Origin: a virus
DNA: 31,724 nt
Virus record (IMG/VR): IMGVR_UViG_3300025697_001371
Coordinates: 1 to 31,724 of that record
Strand: one strand, 5' to 3'
The translations under genes were made by a program, and so were the position numbers. Numbering within the stretch: position 1 is the first letter of the stretch; each line of letters opens with the position of its first letter. Shown one piece after another: positions 6,009 to 12,181 of the stretch. The notes under the pieces were generated by a model. The model saw only the letters and a program-made list of their open reading frames with translations, did no database searches and was not told where the DNA came from.

Positions 6009-9000
6009 ATGGCAGGTGTAAGTGATTGCACCGCTGGCTAGTAATAGTCAGGCAATAACGGGGTGAATTCAGGGAAACCTTAACATGTAATGATGATGGC
6101 AATCCTGAGCGAAGCTTGAGGGGAAACTCTCTTGAACGTGCAGAGACTAATTTTCGATCCCTAACAAGTTATGTTGAGGGAGGTAATGAAAACATGAGCG
6201 CCCTACATCTTAATGAGATGATGATATAGTCCGATTCTTATCGGAAACGGTAAGGTAAGAGATAAACAATCTTACATAAGGCGATGACATAGAAGTCAGT
6301 TTACAGAGACGATTTAGTAATTTCTTGGTCGTCTTTAACTCTTTAAGTAGGGGAATTACATGGATATTTTAACATCAGAAAAGGTTTATTTCTTGCATAT
6401 AGTTGATGGTATTAGTATTTTAAGTATCTCTAATATGTTTGATGTTAAGAAACCAAAAGTTTATAGTATGTTGTATAAATACTACACAAAGTTAGCAGAT
6501 GATTTAATTAAATCTGGTAATTATGACGAAGCTCTTCGTAATGTAGTTGTAGAGTTTGATTGTAAATGTGGTTGTGGCGAAAAAGTAGGCAAGTTAGGAA
6601 CTCCCTATAATATGGTAAAACCACATTGTATTAAGGAACATCAAGGGGTATTATGCAAAGGTACAAGATGTTCTGAAGAGTCCAGAGCTAAGATGAGAAA
6701 ACCCAAGTCTCTAGAGCATAGAAAGAATATATCTATAGGTAGAATGGGATATACACCTAAGCAAGAAGCTATAGATAAGTGGAAGAGAACTATGAGTGAA
6801 AAGGGGTATGACCATCTGAGAACTCCAAAATTACGAGAAGCACAGCGCAATAGAATGTTAGGTAAGAAGAGAACTAAGCTACAGAAACTTAACATGAGTA
6901 AATATATGAAAGGTAGGCCCTATAATAATTATAGACGGGGGCATTATTTGTCTATAAAGAACAATAAGTCTTTATTTTATAGGTCTTCATTAGAACTTAA
7001 AGCTTATATAATTTTAGAGTATGAAGACGATGTAGAGAAATTTATTGTTGAACCTTATACAATTCCTTATTTATATGAGGGAATGATTAGGAAGTATAGG
7101 CCAGATATTGAGATATATTATTGTGATGGTAGCATAAGTTTGGTGGAGGTTAAACCTAATATGGAGTTAGTTTGGGAGATAAATCAAGCTAAATTTTGTG
7201 CGGCCAGAGCTTATTGTGCTAAAAATAGAATGACATTTGAAATAATGACTGATACCTACTTAAATGAAGTTATAGTGAAACGGGGTGAACTCAGGGAACA
7301 TCTAAACTCTTATTTGAAAGAGCAAGACAATCCTGAGCCAAGCTCATCGAATAAATCAATTGGTATTGTAGATGAGAAGGTGCAACGACTAATGGATGAA
7401 AATGATTGTATTGATAAGTCCAACACGAGCGCCCCACCCATTGCTCTAGTCAAGTAGTGGTATGATATAGTCTGAACTATATGGAAACATATAGAAGTAA
7501 AATTTAAATGATTTTACGGTAACACACTTTGGAAGAAAGATGCTTACAGGTACTTTTGGGAAGCTTATCCCGAAATGCCTCCGGTTTATGAGGAACTTTT
7601 TGAAATTGTTCCTTCGGACGCAGCGTAAACAAAACATGCGCGTAGTTAGCTAAATTCGGTGAAAACCTCTTGAAGGCAATACCGAGCGAATCCTATAAGG
7701 AGCGTGTAACGACTATGAATCTAAGTAGAGAAGAATTAAGAAGTGCAGTAATTGGCATGGTATTAGGAGATGGGTGCATCTCAAAGAGATGGAAGAATGG
7801 TGAAGCTTACTTTCAGATGACACATTGTGTAGCTCAATATGAATACATGTTGTGGAAACAAAACATCTTAGACGAAATAACTTCATCTAAAATACATCCA
7901 ACAACAAGAGTATTAAATGGTAAAACATTTCATGGTTATCATTTAGGGACTCTAAGACATCCATCATTTACCAAATTATATAAACGGTTTTATTACGATA
8001 AAGTGAAAGTTGTTGATGAGTATCTCGTCAAGAAAATAAACCCTTTAGCATTGGCTATATGGTTTATGGATGATGGAACAAGTGGAATAAATAAGGATAG
8101 AGGGGTTGGGGAGAATAGATCATATTATCTCTGCACTAATAACTTTGATTACGCTAATCAATTACTTTTAAAGAAAAGCTTAAAACTAAACTTTGGTTTA
8201 GATTGGAATATCAATAAAGCTGGGAAGTCTAAGGATGGTACATACAACTATAGACTTAGATTAGCAAATAGGCATAATGAGATGTTTATTGATATAATAA
8301 GACCGTATATTATACCATGTATGAGATACAAAATAGATTCTTAACGCTAACCAGGATATTGAATCCTGTGATATAGTCTGGACTACATGGAGACATGTAG
8401 AGGCTGGCAGAAATGATCAGCCCCACTTTTAAATAAGTGAGTAACAAATTCGATGAACAATTCACTTCGGCCATTGGCCTTGGAGAGTTGTTAGAAAAGC
8501 CTGAAGGCGAGGACATGCAGACCGATACTCCGATTGAATCCTACACCATAGTGTGTAAGAATCGTTCTTTTGGTCGTATTGTTCGTATGAGTTATGAGAC
8601 TGTTGCGGATGCTCAGAAGGTTGGGAATATGCTGCAGACTACTGTCGGTACTTGGGGTAGACAGCTCCCAATTACCAAAGAGAAGTTCTACGCTAAATTT
8701 TTCAACCATGGGGCGTTAACTGCAGGGAGAGATGATCCGTTTGATAATACCATTACTGGTGTTGTTACCGATTCGTCTGGAGACTTTATTTATGATAGTC
8801 TTCCTCTGTTTGATACAGCGCATCCTGATAAGGTTGGTAATACGTATATTAATTATACTGAGACTAGGGCGCTGACTGCGGCTAATATTAAGACCACGTA
8901 TACTACGTTTACTACTACTAACAACAGGGATGAGAGAGGGGATATCATAGATATCTCTCCCGATACTCTGTTAATCCCACCGGCGCTTAAGTTTACTGCC

Positions 9001-9285
9001 GATGAGATTCTTAATAGTACGTTGATTCCTGGATCACAGGACAACGATGTGAATGTTTTGAAGAGTATTGTGGCTCCGCTTCAGTGGCATTACCTTACTG
9101 ATGTTGATGGTTGGTTCTTGCTGAAACGCAAGTTTGGTTTCATGGCAACTGATCGCCAAGATATCGAGTTAGACTTTTGGCAGGATGAGACTTCCAAGGA
9201 CTATTTTGCTTCAATTTTCACTCGCTGGGGTGGATGCATAACTAATTGGAGGGGCATTTATTGTTCAAATATTGCATCAAGTTAA
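6009..9285 (+). CDS. Major capsid protein, split by three group I introns (join of four exons)
   Basis: Proposed join: 6009-6035, 6281-6285, 7520-7626, 8438-9285 (987 nt, 328 residues plus stop). Exon 1 is MAGVSDCTA; unspliced reading stops at TAG 6039. Exon 3 reads TLWKKDAYRYFWEAYPEMPP and on to IVPSDAA. Exon 4 continues with SNKFDEQF and carries capsid-like segments: LLEKPEGEDMQTDTP, FDTAHPDKVGN, a DQD-type segment and a closing WRGIYCSN. The exon 3/4 join (T7626 with 8438) keeps frame and obeys the U-at-exon-end, G-at-intron-end rule. Length and motifs suit a Mu gpT-like or HK97-fold major head protein. SD GGAGGTG precedes the ATG. The position follows scaffold and decoration genes. Exon 1/2 limits are the least certain. 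Confidence 0.75.
6036..6280 (+). ncRNA. Group I intron 1 of the capsid gene (no ORF)
   Basis: Core elements are readable: P3-side CGGGGTGAATTCAGGG (6059-6074), Q AATCCTGAGCGAAGC, R GTGCAGAGACTA, conserved GAGCGCCC (P3 3' strand pairing GGGTG) and S GATATAGTCC; P7 is GACTA/TAGTC. Extra hairpins between R and the P3 3' strand suggest subgroup IA. The 5' site at U6035 is supported by a P1 hairpin: exon GCU (6033-6035) pairs GGC (6051-6053) with the required U.G, extended by GGCTA/TAGTC around a GTAA loop with one bulged A. The end is placed at G6280 (ACATAAG), resembling intron 3's AAATAAG. It is small (245 nt) and lacks an endonuclease, so it is likely immobile alone or mobilised by another nuclease. 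Confidence 0.8.
6286..7519 (+). ncRNA. Group I intron 2 of the capsid gene, encoding a PD-(D/E)XK nuclease
   Basis: Core near the 3' end: CGGGGTGAACTCAGGG (7280-7295), Q AATCCTGAGCCAAGC, R GTGCAACGACTA, GAGCGCCC, S GATATAGTC, then a P9-type hairpin (CTATATGG/CATATAG). It is close kin of intron 1 in core sequence. The 5' site at U6285 is supported by an 8-bp P1: AAGGCGAU (6278-6285) with GUCGUCUU (6329-6336), U.G at the splice site. The three bases before this guide (UUG) can pair with UAA at 7520-7522, a P10 that favours the 3' site after G7519. The ORF fills the region between P1 and P3 and runs on through the core. The boundaries are inferred from base pairing and reading frame, not homology search. 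Confidence 0.75.
6360..7457 (+). CDS. Intron-encoded PD-(D/E)XK (TnsA-like) homing endonuclease with NUMOD3-type motifs
   Basis: 365 residues. An N-terminal helix-turn-helix-like stretch (about 13-40) comes first, then a CKCGCGEKVG knuckle near 68-78. Repeated SEESRAKM/SLEHRKN, TPKLREAQ and KLQKLNMS motifs (about 105-185) are typical of NUMOD3 DNA-binding helices. A C-terminal nuclease follows: RSSLELKAY (E212), EPYTIPY, KYRPDIEIYY (D249), LVEVKP (E263, K265), the acidic/Lys set of TnsA-type PD-(D/E)XK enzymes. It should cleave the intronless capsid gene to drive intron spread. Residues from about 305 on overlap the ribozyme P3-P7 core and are probably dispensable. Its ATG follows GTAGGGG. 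The combination differs from the usual GIY-YIG, HNH or LAGLIDADG intron nucleases. Confidence 0.78.
   Translation: MDILTSEKVYFLHIVDGISILSISNMFDVKKPKVYSMLYKYYTKLADDLIKSGNYDEALRNVVVEFDCKCGCGEKVGKLGTPYNMVKPHCIKEHQGVLCKGTRCSEESRAKMRKPKSLEHRKNISIGRMGYTPKQEAIDKWKRTMSEKGYDHLRTPKLREAQRNRMLGKKRTKLQKLNMSKYMKGRPYNNYRRGHYLSIKNNKSLFYRSSLELKAYIILEYEDDVEKFIVEPYTIPYLYEGMIRKYRPDIEIYYCDGSISLVEVKPNMELVWEINQAKFCAARAYCAKNRMTFEIMTDTYLNEVIVKRGELREHLNSYLKEQDNPEPSSSNKSIGIVDEKVQRLMDENDCIDKSNTSAPPIALVK
7627..8437 (+). ncRNA. Group I intron 3 of the capsid gene, encoding a LAGLIDADG nuclease
   Basis: Interrupts the codon after SDAA: U7626 ends the exon and G8437 ends the intron, and the join gives TTG AGT AAC in frame. 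P1 uses exon GCGU against GCGC in the intron. P3 is GTTAGC (about 7641) with GCTAAC (8345-8350). The Q-like AATACCGAGCGAATCC, R GTGTAACGACTA and S GATATAGTCTGG are visible, with P7 GACTA/TAGTC, followed by a TACATG/CATGTA hairpin and GGCTG/CAGCC. The ORF lies between R and the P3 3' strand. Core sequence is less like introns 1 and 2 than those are like each other, indicating independent arrival. Confidence 0.85.
7715..8344 (+). CDS. Intron-encoded LAGLIDADG homing endonuclease
   Basis: 209 residues from ATG 7715, chosen over an upstream TTG at 7670 because AAGGAG lies 12 nt before it and the extra 15 codons lie in the intron Q region. Two LAGLIDADG helices are evident: AVIGMVLGDG (11-20) and LALAIWFMDDG (111-121), each ending with the metal-binding acid. 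The protein is therefore a pseudo-symmetric monomer with two nuclease halves. Conserved HYHLGTLRHP-like and YRLRLANRHN strands follow the family pattern. It would cut the intron-free capsid site near exon 3/4. The ATG itself overlaps the R/P7 strand of the ribozyme, so ribozyme folding and translation initiation compete for the same bases. Confidence 0.9.
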   Translation: MNLSREELRSAVIGMVLGDGCISKRWKNGEAYFQMTHCVAQYEYMLWKQNILDEITSSKIHPTTRVLNGKTFHGYHLGTLRHPSFTKLYKRFYYDKVKVVDEYLVKKINPLALAIWFMDDGTSGINKDRGVGENRSYYLCTNNFDYANQLLLKKSLKLNFGLDWNINKAGKSKDGTYNYRLRLANRHNEMFIDIIRPYIIPCMRYKIDS

Positions 9286-9297
9286 ACTTTTTTACTT

Positions 9298-9351
9298 ATA
9301 TCATATTTGACATATACGATTTTACTTGACATATATGTTCAAATGTGATAT
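9298..9351. repeat. Imperfect inverted repeat and direct TTGACATATA repeat at a promoter
   Basis: Left arm ATATCATATTTGACATAT (9298-9315) is an imperfect inverted copy of ATATGTTCAAATGTGATAT (9333-9351). Within it TTGACATATA occurs twice (9307-9316 and 9326-9335), 19 bp apart. The arms cover the -35 and much of the -10 box of the promoter described next, as an operator would. A hairpin in the transcript of the upstream capsid gene is also possible, though no T-run follows it. Confidence 0.55.
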
Positions 9352-9354
9352 AAT
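9326..9354 (+). promoter_or_regulatory. Consensus sigma70-type promoter before HNH 3
   Basis: TTGACA (9326-9331), a 17-bp spacer, and TATAAT (9349-9354): an exact consensus for bacterial housekeeping sigma. Predicted start about 9361-9362 is the first base of the outer helix of the HNH-leader RNA, so the transcript would begin with that structure. It lies immediately after the capsid stop and would serve HNH 3 and the downstream genes. Confidence 0.75.
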
Positions 9355-9361
9355 ATAGTCA

Positions 9362-9448
9362 AAAGTGGGGATAGAGATTCTAGACTCGAAAAGGGGTTTT
9401 CCTGACCCCCCTCCCCACTTTAAACTAACAGGGGTTATCTTAGGGGGA
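9362..9448 (+). promoter_or_regulatory. HNH-leader RNA element, diverged copy 3
   Basis: Outer helix AAAGTGGGGA (9362-9371)/TCCCCACTTT (9412-9421) is 10 bp, replacing the short GGGT/ACCC helix of the other copies. Inside lie GAG/CTC (9374-9387) and a GGGG (9393-9396)/CCCC hairpin with loop TTTTCCTGA (9397-9405). That loop can pair with CAGGGG (9429-9434) or, over nine positions with several G.U pairs, with the SD segment TTAGGGGGA (9440-9448). Same topology as the other four but different sequence; which downstream partner is used is unresolved. Confidence 0.6.
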
Positions 9449-9455
9449 TAATATT

Positions 9456-10562
9456 ATGAGAAAATTAACAATTGAGTATGTAAGAGAAAGAATAGCAGAA
9501 ATTGGATATGAGCTTCTATCTGAGGAATATATAAATTGTAGTACTAAATTGGAAATTCTATGCGATGAAGGGCATACCTACAAGACTTCTTGGGATAATT
9601 TTAATGATGGGTGTATTTGTCCTGAGTGTCAAGGCAACAAGAAAAAAACTATCGAAGAAGTTGCTGAATATGCTGCAAAATTAGGTTATAAGCTTCTCTC
9701 TACTAAATATATCAATTGTATGACCAAATTGGATTTTAAATGTGAGAAGGGGCATACTTTTCCTATGAGTTTCAATGATCTTTCTCAAGGTCATGATTGT
9801 GCAGAATGTGTTGGCAAGAAGAAAAAGACCATAGAGGAAATTAGAAAATTTGCTGAGGATATAGGATATGAACTTTTAAGTGATGAATATATTAATAGTA
9901 AGACTAAGTTAATTTTTAAGTGTCCAGAAGGTCATGAATTTCCTATGATCTGGAATAGTTTCCAGCAGGGACAAAGATGTCCCCATAAAAGATATGTTGG
10001 AATGGAGAAAGAAGGAAATCCCAATTATAGGGGTGGGGTAACTAAATTAGGTATACCCCTCTATGACACTTATGCTCATCAAATTGATTGGATTGAAGAA
10101 GTAAGACGTAGCCCAAACAATGAGAATTGGTTACAAGTTAGATGTACCAATTGTAATGAATGGTTTATACCTAAAACTAGTGAGGTTACTTGCAGATTAT
10201 CAGCCATAAATGATAAAAGTGCTGGTGAGTGCAGATTCTATTGTTCGGAAGAGTGCAAACATTCTTGCCCTATCTTTGGCCAACATGAATGGCCTAAAGG
10301 CTTCAAGAAAGATTATCACAGGCCCCACGATTATGCAGTCTGGGCCGATCTCATAAAAAAACGAGATGGCCATATCTGCCAAATCTGTGGCGAAACAGAA
10401 GGCATAAATGCACATCACTATGAAGGCCTACATGTCAATGATATGCAGTCACTAGACCTTGATATGGGTGTAACATTATGTGCTGAGTGTCACCATAGAT
10501 CACACACAGGTAGTGGGTGCACTTATTATGATTTACAGAAACGAAACGTATGTGGGAATTAA
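9456..10562 (+). CDS. Free-standing HNH homing endonuclease, three zinc modules (copy 3)
   Basis: 368 residues with the best-preserved modules: about 4-58, 64-118 and 124-177, with CDEGH, CEKGH and CPEGH first halves and CPEC, CAEC second halves (the third ends CPHK). The PLYDTYAHQID block, zinc ribbon (CTNC, CSEEC) and HNH nuclease (CQIC, HH, CAECHH) follow. Its last 150 nt are nearly the same as in the copy at 12182, so the nuclease ends share a recent common source or are homogenised by gene conversion. Driven by its own consensus promoter; SD AGGGGGA, 7 nt from ATG, may be held in the leader structure. Inserted directly behind the intron-laden capsid gene. Confidence 0.87.
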   Translation: MRKLTIEYVRERIAEIGYELLSEEYINCSTKLEILCDEGHTYKTSWDNFNDGCICPECQGNKKKTIEEVAEYAAKLGYKLLSTKYINCMTKLDFKCEKGHTFPMSFNDLSQGHDCAECVGKKKKTIEEIRKFAEDIGYELLSDEYINSKTKLIFKCPEGHEFPMIWNSFQQGQRCPHKRYVGMEKEGNPNYRGGVTKLGIPLYDTYAHQIDWIEEVRRSPNNENWLQVRCTNCNEWFIPKTSEVTCRLSAINDKSAGECRFYCSEECKHSCPIFGQHEWPKGFKKDYHRPHDYAVWADLIKKRDGHICQICGETEGINAHHYEGLHVNDMQSLDLDMGVTLCAECHHRSHTGSGCTYYDLQKRNVCGN

Positions 10563-10582
10563 TCTTAAGGAGATGATTTTAT

Positions 10583-10681
10583 ATGCCCAACCGAGATGGC
10601 ACAGGCCCCCGCGGAAATGGCCCAAAAACGGGCAGAGGTAAAGGTACTTGTAAGCCACGTAAAGGCGGTAGACGTAAATAA
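10583..10681 (+). CDS. Tiny Gly/Arg/Lys-rich protein, DUF5320-like
   Basis: 32 residues, MPNRDGTGPRGNGPKTGRGK followed by a basic end with one Cys. The start resembles the M.-.-DGTGP-G.GP-TGRG signature of DUF5320-type small proteins. SD AAGGAG is 10 nt before ATG, and the TAA overlaps the next ATG (TAATG), indicating translational coupling. Function is unknown; the basic disordered character would suit nucleic-acid or shell binding. Confidence 0.65.
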   Translation: MPNRDGTGPRGNGPKTGRGKGTCKPRKGGRRK

Positions 10682-11016
10682 TGGCATTCAGTAATAGAAC
10701 CAAAACAGCAATTGCATCTACTCTAATCGCTCCAGAGGATGATTTATATCCTGATAGGAGTCTTACAGATAGGTCTATCACTACAGGTACCCCAATCCCA
10801 AGATTGCCTGACACAGTTCCAAGAACTTCAGTGGATATGTCTAAGGCATACCAGTGGGAACACGGGGATACGTTGTATGGTACTTTTGCTAAGGAGAGTC
10901 CAGGTATGAAGGCCTACAGAGATGATATTGATAGAGCGTGGGGAACCGAAGATGATTACAAGCCTTTTTATGTAGACACCACAAAACCAGTTGCAGAACA
11001 ATTAGAGAAGAGGTAA
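10681..11016 (+). CDS. Conserved-looking phage protein, function unknown
   Basis: 111 residues, no membrane segment or Cys motif. Rich in Asp, Thr and Pro in the middle (EDDLYPDRSLTDRSITTGTP) with a C-terminal part containing GDTLYGTFAKESPGMKAYRD. It starts in the TAATG overlap with the 32-residue gene and ends 2 nt before the zinc-finger gene, so it belongs to the head operon. By position it may be a virion or assembly protein. I do not recognise the family. Confidence 0.6.
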   Translation: MAFSNRTKTAIASTLIAPEDDLYPDRSLTDRSITTGTPIPRLPDTVPRTSVDMSKAYQWEHGDTLYGTFAKESPGMKAYRDDIDRAWGTEDDYKPFYVDTTKPVAEQLEKR

Positions 11017-11018
11017 AA

Positions 11019-11627
11019 ATGACAGAAACAACAGAAATGATAAGATGTCACATTTGTAGCAGAACATTTAAAGATTTAGAAAGCCATATAGTGAATTATC
11101 ACAAAAAAACAATGGAAGAATATGCAGAGATAGTTAAAGAGAAAGACAATTCCCCTAAGAAAGAGAATTGTAATATCTGCAACGAGGGCTTCCTTAATTT
11201 AGGAGCTCACCTTAAAAACAAACATAATATTGACAAAGAAGAGAATGATCGTTTAGGGGAAGAGGCTAATGTTGTAGAAGTGCCTGGAATAGCTCCTGCA
11301 GAAATATCTAAACGGATATTTGATGTAAAAGAGAAAGATAATACCTTAAAGGGATTCTTGGATGAGTTTGGCATGAAAGAAAAAGACTTGAGGGCCGTTG
11401 CTCATAATTTTATGTTAGGATCGGATTTACCTGTACAAGTTCAGATTCAACATCAGATGAACAAAGCAGAAATGGAAGTGGAAAGATTGAAAAAACAGTC
11501 AGTAGTTCGTACTCCAAATCTGAGTGTTGCTGAACTGCTTGTAACTGTTCATGATTTTACAGTTCGGGAAGTTCGGGGGAAAACTGAGAAAAGAGCAAAA
11601 GAATGGGTTTTAGATAAACCAAAGTAG
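11019..11627 (+). CDS. Two-finger C2H2 (Ros/MucR-like) zinc protein
   Basis: 202 residues. Two fingers near the N-terminus: RCHICSRTFKDLESHIVNYH (about 9-28) followed by KKTMEEY, and NCNICNEGFLNLGAHLKNKH (about 51-70). The C-x2-C-...-H-x4-H layout with a trailing T-EEY segment is that of bacterial Ros/MucR fingers. The rest (about 85-202) is helical with a Lys/Arg-rich C-terminus and a PGIAPAEISKRIFDV segment. It could bind DNA, or be a portal-vertex or head-assembly factor given its place between small head genes. Ros-type regulators are normally shorter with one finger, so the regulatory reading is tentative. Confidence 0.65.
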   Translation: MTETTEMIRCHICSRTFKDLESHIVNYHKKTMEEYAEIVKEKDNSPKKENCNICNEGFLNLGAHLKNKHNIDKEENDRLGEEANVVEVPGIAPAEISKRIFDVKEKDNTLKGFLDEFGMKEKDLRAVAHNFMLGSDLPVQVQIQHQMNKAEMEVERLKKQSVVRTPNLSVAELLVTVHDFTVREVRGKTEKRAKEWVLDKPK

Positions 11628-11632
11628 TGCCT

Positions 11633-11701
11633 ATCACACTAGTGTGGTGGAAGAGAGATCTACATTGTCCGATGTAGTACCGCCGTTGCCTCCCTTGGCA
11701 A
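11633..11701 (+). ncRNA. Structured intergenic segment with three hairpins
   Basis: ATCACA/TGTGGT (11633-11648, loop CTAG), CTACAT/ATGTAG (11660-11677) enclosed by GGTGG/CCGCC (11646-11650 with 11680-11684), and TTGCC/GGCAA (11686-11701). The first two are mutually exclusive over 11646-11648, so the segment could switch folds. It fills the 117-nt gap between the zinc-finger gene and the gene at 11745. No T-run follows, so a simple terminator is unlikely. Function unknown. Confidence 0.4.
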
Positions 11702-11744
11702 TTGCGCACTCTAAAATGGAAAAGTAAAAAGGGGATGGTTCAAA

Positions 11745-12095
11745 ATGACAAGTCACTGGCGCGGAGATCTGCAGGGATTAAATGGAACGGAGAGCTTAAG
11801 TAACCTGTTGTCTGTAACTGCAGATTCGTTGGTAGGAGATGTAACAGGAGATGTAACAGGAGATGTGAGTGGTGCAATTGTAAAGGCAACCAGCTATGTG
11901 AAAGTAGGCAACTATGCTTATATATTTTCTGGGGAGGTTACAACAAATTCTGCTAGTATACTCGCAGCTGCTAGTTCATTGGTTTTGGTAGCATCATTAC
12001 CTGGAAGTTTGTACCTTAGTCAGAAAGCAGGCGCAGGCGCAGCATGGTTTTTTCTGTCAAGTGTATTGGCAACCAGTTTAATTTATCACGTTTAA
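11745..12095 (+). CDS. Putative virion protein with GDVTG repeats
   Basis: 116 residues. Residues about 30-42 carry GDVTGDVTGDVSG, a short repeat often seen in fibre or beta-helix virion proteins. The rest is Ala/Ser/Leu-rich with alternating strands (YVKVGNYAYIFSGEV) and a hydrophobic end that does not look like a clean membrane helix. Preceded by AAAAAGGGGATGG. It resembles in size and style the products at 13297 and 13683, suggesting a set of small surface or decoration proteins, now separated by HNH 4. No family is recognised. Confidence 0.5.
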   Translation: MTSHWRGDLQGLNGTESLSNLLSVTADSLVGDVTGDVTGDVSGAIVKATSYVKVGNYAYIFSGEVTTNSASILAAASSLVLVASLPGSLYLSQKAGAGAAWFFLSSVLATSLIYHV

Positions 12096-12105
12096 ACGTA
12101 ACATA

Positions 12106-12174
12106 GGGTAAGAGTCTAATTAACTCTGAATGGGGGTGCCTTAATCACCCCCAACCCTTAACCTATTAAGGAGG
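12106..12174 (+). promoter_or_regulatory. HNH-leader pseudoknot RNA element, copy 4
   Basis: Complete copy: GGGT (12106-12109) can pair ACCC; hairpin AGAGT/ACTCT (12111-12127); hairpin GGGGGTG (12132-12138)/CACCCCC (12146-12152). Loop CCTTAAT (12139-12145) is the exact reverse complement of ATTAAGG (12165-12171), which overlaps the SD AAGGAGG (12168-12174). Except for the loop and its partner the element is almost base-for-base the same as that at 17216. Confidence 0.82.
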
Positions 12175-12181
12175 AATTGAG

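Noticed and set aside
6036-6039. Intron 1 5' splice site at T6039
   Set aside because: U6039 pairs with A6046 in the P1 hairpin rather than forming the required U.G; U6035 does. The T6039 choice would still give an in-frame product with a different exon 2, so it is not fully excluded.
8437-8439. GTG 8437 as the true capsid start
   Set aside because: It lacks an SD, its first base is the final G of intron 3, and the upstream exons supply the expected N-terminus in frame.
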